A stretch of DNA of 64,000 nt from Muribaculaceae bacterium Isolate-110 (HZI) (lineage in GTDB: Bacteria; Bacteroidota; Bacteroidia; Bacteroidales; Muribaculaceae). Below, piece after piece: positions 16,582-25,575 of this stretch (its first letter is position 1; each line of letters begins with the position of its first letter). The position numbers and the translations under genes are program-made. The DNA lies in NCBI GenBank assembly GCA_003762875.1, contig RIBL01000001.1, positions 62,001-126,000 of the forward strand, given 5' to 3'. Below the pieces are notes generated by a model. The model saw nothing but the letters and a program-made list of their open reading frames with translations, searched no databases and was not told the DNA's origin.

Positions 16582-17573
16582 AATTTATAGGAGTGACATT
16601 GCTGATTGGCGTGCTGTTTCTGCTGAACATCTTTATAGGTTCGGTGGACATCCCCGTGTCGCATGTCGTCGACATACTGCTGGGGGCTGATGGCTACGGA
16701 GCCGTCGGCTTTATCGTGAGGGAGAGCCGTGTGCCCATGGCTGTCACGGCGTTGCTCGCCGGAGCGGGTCTGGCCGTGTCGGGCCTCATGCTTCAGACGG
16801 CTTTCCGCAATCCGCTGGCGGGTCCATCGGTGCTTGGCGTCAACTCCGGGGCGAGTCTCGGGGTAGCCTTGGTGATGCTGCTGCTCGGCGGGACAGTCTC
16901 GGCGGGTTCGTTCACGATAGGTGGCTATGCGGCCGTGATGGCAGGGGCGTTTGCCGGGAGTCTCATGATAATGGGGGTGCTGCTGTTGCTCTCATCGGCT
17001 CTGAAAGACACTCTGATGCTGCTGATTACGGGTATAATGATAGGCTATCTGACCTCGTCGGTCATCATGCTGCTCAACTTTGTGTCGACGGCCGAGGGTG
17101 TGCAGAGCTATGTGATGTGGGGTATGAGCAGCTTTGGCGGCGTGTCGGTGAGACAGTTGCCGCTGTTTTGCTCGGTGACCGCTGTCGGGCTTGTGATGTC
17201 GCTGCTGCTGATGAAGCCGCTCGACCTGCTGCTGCTTGGCGACGGCTATGCGCGCAATCTAGGGGTGAATCTGCAAAGAGTGAGAAATCTGCTGCTGCTT
17301 GCCACGGGCATACTCACGGCTGTGATTACGGCCTATTGCGGACCGGTGGCTTTCATCGGTCTTTCGGTGCCCCACATAGCGCGTATGATATTCCGCACCG
17401 ACAGCCACCGTGTGCTGATGCCCGGCACTCTGCTTACGGGAGCTGCTGTGGCTCTGGGCTGTAATCTGATGTGTGTGCTTCCGGCCAATTCGGTGATACC
17501 GCTCAATGCCGTGACTCCGCTTATAGGCGCGCCTGTCGTGATATGGGTGCTTTTTAAACATAGATCAAGATGA
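16578..17573 (+). CDS. btuC: Cobalamin ABC transporter permease BtuC
   Basis: 331 residues, polytopic (about ten TM helices), FecCD/BtuC family. Signature segments: VRESRVPMAVTALLAGAGLAVSG, FRNPLAGPSVLGVNSGASLGVAL, MWGMSSFGGVS, GPVAFIGLSVPHIARMI and a C-terminal PLIGAPVVIWVLFKHR. The start is GTG at 16578, overlapping the btuF TGA; the stop overlaps the btuD ATG in an ATGA. Such overlaps imply translational coupling of the three transporter subunits. Confidence 0.93.
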   Translation: MKFIGVTLLIGVLFLLNIFIGSVDIPVSHVVDILLGADGYGAVGFIVRESRVPMAVTALLAGAGLAVSGLMLQTAFRNPLAGPSVLGVNSGASLGVALVMLLLGGTVSAGSFTIGGYAAVMAGAFAGSLMIMGVLLLLSSALKDTLMLLITGIMIGYLTSSVIMLLNFVSTAEGVQSYVMWGMSSFGGVSVRQLPLFCSVTAVGLVMSLLLMKPLDLLLLGDGYARNLGVNLQRVRNLLLLATGILTAVITAYCGPVAFIGLSVPHIARMIFRTDSHRVLMPGTLLTGAAVALGCNLMCVLPANSVIPLNAVTPLIGAPVVIWVLFKHRSR

Positions 17574-18637
17574 TGGAGATGTCTGTCGGACGACGCGATA
17601 CAGTAAGGGTGCATGACCTTGTGACGGGCTACAGGAGCCGGTCGGCGGTCAGGGAGGTGTCGAAGAGCTTTGACGCGACTCTGCTGAGCGGTGAGCTCAC
17701 CTGTCTGCTCGGGCCCAACGGTGCAGGCAAGTCGACGCTCCTGCGCACACTATCGGGCTTTCAGCCGGCCATAGGCGGGACGATAGAGATAGAGGGCAGG
17801 TCGCTTGCCGATTACAGCAGCCGTGAGCTGTCGCGGCTGATAGGTGTGGTGCTTACCGAGCGTGTGAGCCTGAGCAATATGACTGTCGGCGAGCTTGTAG
17901 GGCTCGGACGAAGTCCCTACACGGGTTTCTGGGGCCGGCTGTCGGCTCTTGACCTGGAGATGACCGACCGTGCCATACGTCTTGTAGGTATCGATGAGCT
18001 CAGGGAGAGGCCTGTCGGCACTCTGAGCGACGGTGAACGTCAGAAGGCGATGATAGCCAAGACTCTGGCTCAGGAGACTCCGATAATATTTCTCGACGAG
18101 CCGACGGCTTTTCTTGACTATCCGAGTAAAGTGGAGATTATGCAACTGTTGCAGCGGCTGGCACGCGAGGAGGGCAAGACGGTGTTTCTTTCGACCCACG
18201 ATCTTGAGCTTGCTCTCCAGATAGCCGACAGGGTGTGGCTTATCGACAAGACACGTGGAGTGGAGATAGGGGTGCCGGAGGATCTCGCGCTTAACGGGGC
18301 ATTGGGACGGTATTTCGAGCGCGAGGGGGTAGTGTTTGACATGACTACGGGCATGTTTCGTATCAATACAGGCCTCTCGCGGTCGGTGATTGTGACAGGC
18401 GACGCACATAGCGGGCGCATGAGTATGGCGGTCAAGGCTTTGTCACGAGTAGGCGTGCTTGCGGTGACTGCTGCTGTGTGTGAGGAGTTGCCGTGTGGTG
18501 TCAGCCGTCCCGACATTACCGTTGAGGTCACGGCCGATGGCTTTATAGTCGACGGCTCGAGACGTTGTGTCACCATCGCGGAGATGCTTGAGTCGATATT
18601 GGGACAAAATAATTTATCTATGAGTGAAAAACCGTGA
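17570..18637 (+). CDS. btuD: Cobalamin ABC transporter ATPase BtuD with C-terminal extension
   Basis: 355 residues. Walker A GPNGAGKST (48-56), signature LSDGE (152-156), Walker B IIFLDEP (172-178) and the H-loop STHDLE are intact. The ATPase core ends near residue 250. The remaining hundred residues (about 255-355) form an extra alpha/beta domain including RSVIVTGDAHSGRMSMAVKA and ADGFIVDGSRRCVTIAEML. I know similar extensions in Bacteroidota siderophore/B12 ATPases but not their function. It is the last gene of the operon. Confidence 0.9.
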   Translation: MMEMSVGRRDTVRVHDLVTGYRSRSAVREVSKSFDATLLSGELTCLLGPNGAGKSTLLRTLSGFQPAIGGTIEIEGRSLADYSSRELSRLIGVVLTERVSLSNMTVGELVGLGRSPYTGFWGRLSALDLEMTDRAIRLVGIDELRERPVGTLSDGERQKAMIAKTLAQETPIIFLDEPTAFLDYPSKVEIMQLLQRLAREEGKTVFLSTHDLELALQIADRVWLIDKTRGVEIGVPEDLALNGALGRYFEREGVVFDMTTGMFRINTGLSRSVIVTGDAHSGRMSMAVKALSRVGVLAVTAAVCEELPCGVSRPDITVEVTADGFIVDGSRRCVTIAEMLESILGQNNLSMSEKP

Positions 18638-19000
18638 GACAACGGTCATCTGTAACATTTTGTGCCGGCTGTTGATAATGTGAGTCGTTTTATAGACGAT
18701 AAGACTATAGATGACCTCTTGGGAGATTCCATGCTGTTTTTTTGCTGTGGTGAAGAATATTGAAATAATCGGAGAGGCGGCCTATATGCTAAGTACGTAA
18801 GTATGTTCATCCAGCCGCTCCCTGGCGGCAGACTACCGGCATGCATGATGTGCTTGTTCTTGGATTTTATCTTGTAAGCAGCAAAGAGGTGTGGGATGCC
18901 TCCGGGAACACTTTGTTAAATCTCTGTAAGCTCATATTATTGGTTATCCGGATGAAGAGAATCACTCGTGATATTTCGGAAGTTTTTACAAGTAAAATAC
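18638..19000. other. Intergenic stretch without recognised gene
   Basis: About 360 nt between btuD and the bidirectional terminator. I see no coding frame with family support, no tRNA and no riboswitch core. A short palindrome ATCACTCGTGAT is present near 18960. Confidence 0.5.
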
Positions 19001-19040
19001 AATAATCAGCCCCGGGCATTATGTCCGGGGCTGATTATTA
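19001..19040. terminator. Bidirectional terminator between btuD and the M16 peptidase
   Basis: AATAATCAGCCCCGG and its complement CCGGGGCTGATTATT form a 15-bp stem around a short CATTATGT-type loop. A/T-rich flanks on both sides would serve both convergent transcripts. Confidence 0.8.
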
Positions 19041-19062
19041 TGTATTGGTGATTTTTGGGAGG

Positions 19063-19083
19063 TTAAACTCTAAACTTTAACCT
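19063..19083. repeat. Heptamer repeats, TAAACTC/TAAACTT family
   Basis: TAAACTC, TAAACTT and TAACCTC in tandem immediately downstream of the M16 peptidase stop. GGTTAAA and TTTAACC at the ends also make a small palindrome. Confidence 0.6.
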
Positions 19084-19091
19084 CATAAACT

Positions 19092-21929
19092 TTACAATGC
19101 AGGGTCGAGGGTGATTGTGCGATAGTTGCCCTGGGCGTTGAGGTTTTTCATGAAGTCCATGATGTCGTTGACAGTGATTGAGTTGAGGACTTCGATGTTG
19201 CCGTTGAATGTGTCGATGCCGTCGATGCCGTAGCCCGAGAGCGCGCTGAGCCATGTGCTGTTGCGTTCCTTGGCTTCGGTGAAGCTCTTGGCCATGTATT
19301 CCTTTATGGGGTTGAGTTCTTCGGCAGTGACGTCGCTCTCCATGGCTTTGAACTGGCCGTGGATGAAGTCGAGCACTTCCTGCTTCATTTCGGGTTTCAT
19401 GGGGAATGATGTCGACATCATGACGGGGTTGAGTCCGAGGCGTGAGGCCTGGCCCGAGGCTCCGATGGAGTAGACGGCACCCATGTCCTCGCGCACTGTC
19501 TTGATGAGACGGTTGGTGAGTATCTGTCCGGCGATAGAGGCTATCTGTGAGGTCTTGGCTGAGAATGGTATTGTGCCGTATTCCATGATGGCGACGAGAG
19601 TCTGGGGTGTGGCCATCTTGGTCGAGAAGGTATCGTCGGCCGAGCCGGGCTTGGCGAAGAGTGCGGGATTGTAGGTGGGGATGCCTTTGCGTGCGGTGGC
19701 TGCGTTGCCGGGTATCGAGGCTATGTAGGTCTCGACGAGCGGACGGAGGTTGTCGAGGTCGACGTTGCCCACGAAGTAGAAGGTGAAGTCGGCGGCGTTG
19801 GATGTCATCTCATGCACGAGGCTTGTGATGTAGTCGAGGTCGGCGGCTTCGAGGTCGGCCTGAGTGAGCATGCGCTGGAAGGGCGAGGTGTAGAGGGTGG
19901 TGAGCATCTTCTCGTTGAAGACGTAGTTGGGGGTCGTAGTCTGGTTGGCGAGCATTGCGGCTGTCGACTTGCGCATGGCTTCAAACTCGTCGCGGTCGAA
20001 GGTCACGTCGGTAAATGCCATGTAGACGAGCTCCATGAGTGTGGGGAGGTCTTTGGGGGTAGTGCCGCCCGAGACTGAGCGGGTGTATGCGCCCAGGTCG
20101 ATGCCTACGCCGGCTATTTTGCCTGCGAGATATTTGGCGAGGTCGCTCGAGTTGTATGAGCCGAGGCCCATGTTGCCGAGGGTGTTGGGGAGAGTGAGTA
20201 TGGAGGGAGCTTTTTCTGCGGGCACGTCGGCATATCCACCGAGAGCCTGAGCCGAGAATTGTATCTCGTCTTCCTTGAATTTGGTTGACTTGATGATGAC
20301 CTTCGCGCCGTTTGAGAGGGTCCATTCGGTGGTGCCCCATGTGGGGTTCTGCACCTCCTTGATGATTTTGCCGGCTACGGGAGCCTTGCGTATGAGGGGC
20401 TCGGTCTTCACGTTGTCGACAAAAGCCTCGATGGTCTCGGCGTCGACCTGTGAGAGAGCTGCCTCGAGCTGTGATGGAGTGGGGAGTGTGAAGCCTTCTT
20501 TTTCGGGCGACAGTATCATGATGGCGCGGTTATCCTGCGTGATGAGCGAAGCCATGGCCTTGTTGATGACTTCGAGGGGCATCGAGGCTGCTATCTGCTG
20601 GCAGAGGGCCCACTCGGTCTCGATGCCGGGGATAGGCTCGAGGTCGACGAAGTTGTTGACATACTCGTTGACAAATGTGCCGCTCTCGCGTGTGGCGCGG
20701 TTGTTGTAGGTGCGCTCGAACGATGAGAGATAGTTGTCGCGCATGCGGTCATATTCGCTCTGTGTGAATCCGCCGCGAGCCGCGCGGAGCACTTCGCGAT
20801 AGGCTGCCTGGAGGGGAGCGATGATGTCGTTGTCTTTTGATACGGCTGTGATGCCGGCTGCGTCTTTGGTCTTGGTGATGATGTAGTCGCCATAGCTGAA
20901 GTCGGCTGCCGCAAAGGGTGCGTCGGGCTTGGAGGCGATGTCGGAGAGACGGTTGTTGAGCATGCCCGAGATCATGCTGAGGATGTAGGAGTTGGCAAAG
21001 TAGGCGGGTGTGTTGCGCAACTCGAGGGGGAAGATGTCGTGGAGTATCATGAGCTGGCCCATGAGGTGTTTCTGCTCGGGGTCGGAGCCTATGCCGTAGA
21101 GAGTGCCTTTGTGGTCGGGTACGGGCTCATAGGTGCGGGGTTTGGCGTCGGCGGGCATTTCGATGGAGGTGAACATCTCCTTGATTTTGCCTTCGATGCG
21201 GTCTACGTCGATGTCACCCACCACTATGACAGCCTGCTGGTCGGGGCGATACCATGTCTCGTAATAGTCGCGCAGGGCCTGAGGCTCGAAGTGGTCCACC
21301 ACATCCATGATGCCGATGGGCAGACGGCGGCCATATTTGGTGGTGGGGAAGAGGTCTGGGAGTATGCGCTCGAAGATGCGCATCTGGCCCTGCATGCTGC
21401 GACGCCATTCTTCATGGATTACGCCGCGTTCTTTGTCGATTTCCTCGGGGGCAAGTGTCAGGTCGTTGGCCCAGTCGTGGAGTATGAGCAGACAGGAGTC
21501 CTGCACGCTCTCGCGGGCGATAGGCACGTTGGATATGTTGTAGACAGTCTGGTCGACGGCGGTGTAGGCGTTGAGGTTGGCTCCGAATTTTACGCCTATC
21601 GATTCGAGCCACTCGCGCAGTTGGTTGTCTGGGAAGTTGGTGGTGCCGTTAAAGCACATGTGCTCCAGGAAGTGGGCCAGTCCGCGCTGGTTTTCTTCTT
21701 CCAGGGCCGAGCCTACCTTCTGGGCTATGTAGAAGTCGGCCTGCCCCTTGGGATACTCGTTGTGACGGATGTAATAGGTAAGTCCGTTGGGGAGCTTGCC
21801 GATGCGCACATCTTTGTCGACCGGCAACGGCTGTGTCATGGGGTTGTTGCCCCCTTGGGCCATTGCGCTCTGCCCTGCGGCGAGCAGGACTGTCAGAGCG
21901 ATGAGAGCTGTTTTCAACAAATGTTTCAT
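19092..21929 (-). CDS. M16 family zinc peptidase (insulinase type)
   Basis: 945 residues with a signal peptide (ALIALTVLLAAGQSAMAQ). The inverted zinc motif HFLEH is at residues 86-90, in GLAHFLEHMCFNGT, with the distal acidic ligand expected near residue 165 in the EEWRRS region. The protein has four M16 half-domains in two repeats, the second half (from about residue 530) lacking the metal site. Probably periplasmic, degrading short peptides or presequence-like substrates. It is transcribed alone, with a -7 box at 22024-22031. Confidence 0.93.
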   Translation of the reverse strand: MKHLLKTALIALTVLLAAGQSAMAQGGNNPMTQPLPVDKDVRIGKLPNGLTYYIRHNEYPKGQADFYIAQKVGSALEEENQRGLAHFLEHMCFNGTTNFPDNQLREWLESIGVKFGANLNAYTAVDQTVYNISNVPIARESVQDSCLLILHDWANDLTLAPEEIDKERGVIHEEWRRSMQGQMRIFERILPDLFPTTKYGRRLPIGIMDVVDHFEPQALRDYYETWYRPDQQAVIVVGDIDVDRIEGKIKEMFTSIEMPADAKPRTYEPVPDHKGTLYGIGSDPEQKHLMGQLMILHDIFPLELRNTPAYFANSYILSMISGMLNNRLSDIASKPDAPFAAADFSYGDYIITKTKDAAGITAVSKDNDIIAPLQAAYREVLRAARGGFTQSEYDRMRDNYLSSFERTYNNRATRESGTFVNEYVNNFVDLEPIPGIETEWALCQQIAASMPLEVINKAMASLITQDNRAIMILSPEKEGFTLPTPSQLEAALSQVDAETIEAFVDNVKTEPLIRKAPVAGKIIKEVQNPTWGTTEWTLSNGAKVIIKSTKFKEDEIQFSAQALGGYADVPAEKAPSILTLPNTLGNMGLGSYNSSDLAKYLAGKIAGVGIDLGAYTRSVSGGTTPKDLPTLMELVYMAFTDVTFDRDEFEAMRKSTAAMLANQTTTPNYVFNEKMLTTLYTSPFQRMLTQADLEAADLDYITSLVHEMTSNAADFTFYFVGNVDLDNLRPLVETYIASIPGNAATARKGIPTYNPALFAKPGSADDTFSTKMATPQTLVAIMEYGTIPFSAKTSQIASIAGQILTNRLIKTVREDMGAVYSIGASGQASRLGLNPVMMSTSFPMKPEMKQEVLDFIHGQFKAMESDVTAEELNPIKEYMAKSFTEAKERNSTWLSALSGYGIDGIDTFNGNIEVLNSITVNDIMDFMKNLNAQGNYRTITLDPAL

Positions 21930-22023
21930 GTGAGAATTTATTGGTTGTTTTGTAGTGTATTGTCGTTGTGGCGTGATTGCGTGATGACGTGATTTAAGGT
22001 ATGGGTCATTTATAGGTTAGTCG

Positions 22024-22031
22024 CAAAGATA
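22024..22031 (-). promoter_or_regulatory. -7 box TATCTTTG for the M16 peptidase
   Basis: TATCTTTG on the minus strand, 95 nt upstream of the peptidase start. No convincing -33 TTG. It overlaps no coding sequence. Confidence 0.5.
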
Positions 22032-22042
22032 GGCGATTAGTT

Positions 22043-22831
22043 TCACCATAATGACGCGCAGGGGTGGAAAATATCACTATGTTTAACTTTATTTAACACG
22101 CTGAGAGCCTCCATGTGAAGATAGGGCACCTCGACAATCCACGGCGTGGCATATGTCGGGTGAAACACTCCGAGTCTCATGCCTGAGACCCGTATGCCGT
22201 AACGTTCCTCGAGAATGAAGCGGTAGATGCTAAGCTGAAGGGCATAGTGCCAGTAGGAGGTGTCGGGCAGATGGCTTATGGGGTGGAGGCCTGTTGATTT
22301 TCGGGGTGACTCGGCCATGATGCGGCCGTCGGGGGCCACGAGCTTCTTGGAGCGTTTCCAGTCATAGATGTTGAATGTGCCGTTGGGCGTGCGTTCAAGA
22401 AAGTCGAGCGTGCCGGCCACTCCGTAGTCCTCGTGATAGATGCGCCACTCCGTGCGATAGGGGTGCAGACGGTTGTTGGCCGCGAAGTTGCAGAAGAGTC
22501 GATAGGCATCGATGTCGCCCTCGGGCCCATCGGGTCGCTCGCCGCGGCTAAGAGCCAGATAATAACGCTCTATGCGCTCGTGCATCACCGTCCCGAGATC
22601 GCGTGCACGGCATGCCTCGCGCTCCCAGCGGTCGAGTATCACCTGCGGGTCGATGCCCTGCTTGCGTGCCATGCGTCCGGCCCAGAAGGGTGCGTCAAAC
22701 CGCGGAAAGCACTCCTCGACCAGCGTGGTGACCGATTTCATCTCATGCTCTCCAAGACGGTAGGTGTGGCTCTTGGCTTCAAAGCTCAGATAAGGGTCAC
22801 GCTCATGGGCGTTGACTTGATTGCAGTCCAT
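22043..22831 (-). CDS. PD-(D/E)XK nuclease superfamily protein
   Basis: 262 residues. The RecB/Cas4-like nuclease core is visible in order: GTVMHERIERYY (helix with the active-site His), GVAGTLDFLERTPNGTFNIYDWKRSKK (the Asp and the D-x-K catalytic hairpin) and YWHYALQLSIYRFILEERYG (Q-x3-Y motif). This is a stand-alone nuclease domain without helicase, so DNA repair or a specialised function is possible; I cannot name a partner. It lies 55 nt downstream of mazG on the same strand, with heptamer repeats in the spacer. Confidence 0.8.
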   Translation of the reverse strand: MDCNQVNAHERDPYLSFEAKSHTYRLGEHEMKSVTTLVEECFPRFDAPFWAGRMARKQGIDPQVILDRWEREACRARDLGTVMHERIERYYLALSRGERPDGPEGDIDAYRLFCNFAANNRLHPYRTEWRIYHEDYGVAGTLDFLERTPNGTFNIYDWKRSKKLVAPDGRIMAESPRKSTGLHPISHLPDTSYWHYALQLSIYRFILEERYGIRVSGMRLGVFHPTYATPWIVEVPYLHMEALSVLNKVKHSDIFHPCASLW

Positions 22832-22833
22832 CG

Positions 22834-22889
22834 TAAACTCTAAACTCTAAACTTTTAACTCTATAAACTCTATAAACTCTATAAACTAT
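22834..22889. repeat. Heptamer and nonamer repeats, TAAACTC family
   Basis: TAAACTC, TAAACTC, TAAACTT, TTAACTC, then three TATAAACTC-type units fill the gap between the mazG stop and the nuclease start. Confidence 0.75.
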
Positions 22890-23665
22890 AAGAGCTTAGC
22901 TTCGTCCCACAGGGCATCCATCTCGGCGAGGGTCAGCTCTTTGAGCGGGCGGCCCATCTCGGCGGCACGACGCTCGATGTGGTTGAAACGCTTGATAAAT
23001 TTGGCATTGGTCTTCTCCAGAGCGTTCTCCGAATTGATGCCGTAGAGACGCGCGGCGTTGATCATGGCAAAGAGAGCGTCGCCCATCTCCTCCTCGCGGC
23101 GTGCGGGGTCCATGCCCTCGGCCTCGCGGGCAAACTCGTCAATCTCCTCCCTGACCTTGTCCCATACATCCTCGCGTTTCTCCCAGTCAAAGCCCACATT
23201 GGCGGCTTTCTCGGTGATACGCTCGGCCTTGATCATGGCGGGCAGAGCCTTGGGCACTCCCGAGAGGACGGTCTTGTTGCCCCCTTTCTCTTTGAGCTTG
23301 AGCTCCTCCCAGTTGCGCAGCACATCGTCGGTCGAGTTGACCGAGGTGTCGCCAAACACGTGGGGGTGGCGATAGATGAGCTTGGTGTTGAGTGCGTCAC
23401 ACACATCGGCGATGTCAAACGCGCCCTTCTCCTCGCCTATGAGAGCGTAGAAAAGCACGTGGAGCAACACGTCGCCAAGCTCTTTGCGTATGTTGGCGTT
23501 ATCCTCCTGTATGAGAGCGTCACACAGCTCATAGACCTCTTCGATAGTGTTGGGGCGCAGCGACTCGTTGGTCTGCTTGGCGTCCCACGGACACTTTACG
23601 CGCAATATCTCGAGAGTGTCTATGACACGCCCGAGTGCCTCTAACTTTTCCTGTCGGTTATGCAT
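22886..23665 (-). CDS. mazG: Nucleoside triphosphate pyrophosphohydrolase MazG
   Basis: 259 residues, two-domain MazG. The catalytic segment LRVKCPWDAKQTNESLRPNTIEE...RKELGDVLLHVLF carries the EExxE and ExxD metal ligands. The second, partly degenerate repeat begins near residue 155 (RREEEMGDALFAMINAARL). It hydrolyses NTPs and dNTPs to monophosphates, and is thought to clean aberrant nucleotides. It has its own promoter and precedes the nuclease gene. Confidence 0.95.
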   Translation of the reverse strand: MHNRQEKLEALGRVIDTLEILRVKCPWDAKQTNESLRPNTIEEVYELCDALIQEDNANIRKELGDVLLHVLFYALIGEEKGAFDIADVCDALNTKLIYRHPHVFGDTSVNSTDDVLRNWEELKLKEKGGNKTVLSGVPKALPAMIKAERITEKAANVGFDWEKREDVWDKVREEIDEFAREAEGMDPARREEEMGDALFAMINAARLYGINSENALEKTNAKFIKRFNHIERRAAEMGRPLKELTLAEMDALWDEAKLL

Positions 23666-23684
23666 GATGATTGGTAATAAGCTA

Positions 23685-23713
23685 CAAAATTACTGCATGA
23701 GTGCCAAACACAA
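23685..23713 (-). promoter_or_regulatory. mazG promoter
   Basis: TAATTTTG (23692-23685) with TTG at 23713-23711 upstream, spacer 18 nt, slightly short of the usual 20. Confidence 0.6.
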
Positions 23714-23769
23714 AAACTTTAGATGTGAAAAAGTCGTAAAAACCGACGTGTCACCACCGCCACGACAGG

Positions 23770-23800
23770 AGTGTCAGTGTCACAATTTGACACTGACACT
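23770..23800. repeat. Perfect 13-bp inverted repeat built from TGACACT
   Basis: AGTGTCAGTGTCA (23770-23782) and its exact complement (23788-23800) flank CAATT. Each arm is a double TGACAC motif. It lies about 105 bp upstream of the mazG transcription start. No T-tract follows. Confidence 0.8.
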
Positions 23801-24093
23801 GGCTATTTATAGTAGCGATAGAGGTATTTTTACTATATATAACTTTTTAGACCCCGCTAAGCGACGTTAACGCACCTTTTTATAGGCTTCCTGTTATTAA
23901 CTTTGTATTGTATAGAGTATAGGGAGGGGGAAGGTGTATTTTTAAGTTTAGATGGGTTAAGATTTATATATAGGTTAGAATATATATAGTGAGAGTATAA
24001 AGTATAGAAAATGGATAACTGTATTAGTTACTGACTGTACAGTCTAAATTCTAAACTTTATACTCTAAACTTTTTATATTATTCAAGAGTGTC
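23801..24093. other. A/T-rich intergenic stretch
   Basis: No supported gene. It holds an isolated TAACTTTG at 23898-23905 on the plus strand without a -33 partner, and heptamer-like CTAAACTTTA sequence near 24045-24072. Confidence 0.4.
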
Positions 24094-24113
24094 AGTGTCA
24101 ATATTTTGACACT
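24094..24113. repeat. 7-bp inverted repeat AGTGTCA/TGACACT
   Basis: AGTGTCA (24094-24100) and TGACACT (24107-24113) around six A/T bases, using the same motif as the palindromes at 23770 and 24131. Confidence 0.65.
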
Positions 24114-24130
24114 ATATTGATACTGTGTCA

Positions 24131-24163
24131 CAAGAGTGTCAAATCGTGAGATTGACACTCTTG
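24131..24163 (-). terminator. 12-bp hairpin after the epimerase gene, TGACACT family
   Basis: CAAGAGTGTCAA (24131-24142) pairs perfectly with TTGACACTCTTG (24152-24163), 28 nt after the epimerase stop. The position suits a terminator of the mannan operon, but no T-tract follows, so a protein-binding site is equally possible. Confidence 0.5.
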
Positions 24164-24190
24164 TCGGTATATTCTGTGAGTATGAGGTGT

Positions 24191-25438
24191 CTACGAGCCG
24201 AGCTTGCCGAGCACCGATGCCGCCTCGAGACACATGCGCGAATTGTGGTAGGGACACTTCCAGAAGCCCGCCTTGTCATCATGACGGTTGACAGAGCCGT
24301 CGGATGCAAGCCGCGACCAATACCATTCGCCCTCGGGGTCGACGAGATTGTCGAGAATGTAACGCCACGACTCACGAGCGCGCACAGCCATCTCGGGCAT
24401 GTCGTGAAACGCCGCCAGATAGAGCTGCCCGATTACGTTCTCAGCCTGCACCCACCAGTGCTTGTCGTTGTCATAGTGCCCGTCGAGATGACGCTCATAC
24501 ACCATCGAGCCGTCGCAACATCTGCCCTGGAGTCCGGCCAAAGCTATGTGGCGAGTATGGTCGAGAGTCTCCCCGAGCAGGTCGGGGTCATCTATCACCA
24601 GGGCCGTCTCGAGCAGCAGCCACGAAGCCTCGATGTCATGGCCGTAGCTCTCAATGTCGCCCCCCACCTGCTGCCAGTCATCGTCAAAGAAGAGCGTGAG
24701 ATGGCGTGTGACGGGATGCTCTATGCGGTCGAGAAATATGCGCAGCAGTCCGCGGGTAGCCTCCTCCACTACAGCCGTGTCGAGGATGTCGTCGAGTTCG
24801 GCCGAGAGCACACTGCGGTTTTTGCCCGCCTCGCGCTCCTTGAGTGCGCGCAGCAGGTTGGTATATCCCTCGATGATGTGGAGATGGGTGTTCATGGTCT
24901 TGGAGGCATTGGTGTCCTTGTCGCTAAGACGCATGTCGGCTATGGGCTGCCATGAGCGTGTAGCGGCCTCAAAATATCCTTCCTTGCCCTCGCGGCGGTC
25001 GCGAGAGTGGGTCTCGATGCAGACAAAGAGCTCACAGGCCAGCGCGAGAGCCTCCTCACAGCCCGTAGCGCGGTAATATTCAGCCATACCGTAGATCATG
25101 AAGCCTATGGCATAAAACTGTTTCTTGTCATCGAGCGGCGAGCCGTCGGGATTGAGGCTCCAGTATGTCCCGCCATATTGGCGGTCGACAAAATGGTCGC
25201 GTATATAGTCATAGGCGCGAGTGGCCATGTCGAGATACTCAGGGCGGTGCAGCTCGCGATAGGCGGCCGCAAAAGTCCAGAGTATGCGGGCGTTGAGAAT
25301 AGCCCCTTTGGGAGCCGACGGGTCGAGAGCATCGTGGCCGTCGCGTCGACCGTAAAAACCTCCTGCCGGATCGACCATACGGTCAATCCAGTAGGTGAGT
25401 ATATTAGAGGTCAGATTGTCAATCAGTTGCTGTTTCAA
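24191..25438 (-). CDS. Cellobiose/mannobiose 2-epimerase (AGE family)
   Basis: 415 residues, an (alpha/alpha)6 barrel of the N-acylglucosamine 2-epimerase superfamily. Characteristic segments: YWIDRMVDPAGGFYGRRDGHD, KGAILNARILWTFAAAYR, QFYAIGFMIYGMAEYYRATG, HLHIIEGYTNLL, YGHDIEASWLLLE and KHWWVQAENVIG, the histidines being the general base and acid residues. Adjacent GH130 and GH26 genes point to epimerising beta-1,4-mannobiose to mannosyl-glucose in the cytosol, as in the Bacteroides fragilis mannan pathway. It is the last gene of the mannan locus. Confidence 0.9.
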   Translation of the reverse strand: MKQQLIDNLTSNILTYWIDRMVDPAGGFYGRRDGHDALDPSAPKGAILNARILWTFAAAYRELHRPEYLDMATRAYDYIRDHFVDRQYGGTYWSLNPDGSPLDDKKQFYAIGFMIYGMAEYYRATGCEEALALACELFVCIETHSRDRREGKEGYFEAATRSWQPIADMRLSDKDTNASKTMNTHLHIIEGYTNLLRALKEREAGKNRSVLSAELDDILDTAVVEEATRGLLRIFLDRIEHPVTRHLTLFFDDDWQQVGGDIESYGHDIEASWLLLETALVIDDPDLLGETLDHTRHIALAGLQGRCCDGSMVYERHLDGHYDNDKHWWVQAENVIGQLYLAAFHDMPEMAVRARESWRYILDNLVDPEGEWYWSRLASDGSVNRHDDKAGFWKCPYHNSRMCLEAASVLGKLGS

Positions 25439-25496
25439 ATCTTCTATAAAGTTTATAAGTTAATAAAAGTTTATAGAGTATATAAAGTAAATGGCG

Positions 25497-25536
25497 CAAA
25501 TAGGAGTAAATAGAAGCAAATAGGAGTAAATAGAAT
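25497..25536. repeat. Two copies of a 20-bp direct repeat
   Basis: Two adjacent 20-bp units (25497-25516 and 25517-25536) differ only in the last base. Each is itself two related 10-mers (CAAATAGGAG, TAAATAGAAG). They lie just upstream of the epimerase start. Confidence 0.8.
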
Positions 25537-25575
25537 TGATAAAGAGAGTAGAAACCCTCAGCTATCAACAAATTG

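Noticed and set aside
23898-23905. Isolated TAACTTTG promoter-like box on the plus strand
   Set aside because: No -33 element and no plus-strand gene downstream; such boxes arise by chance in A/T-rich DNA.
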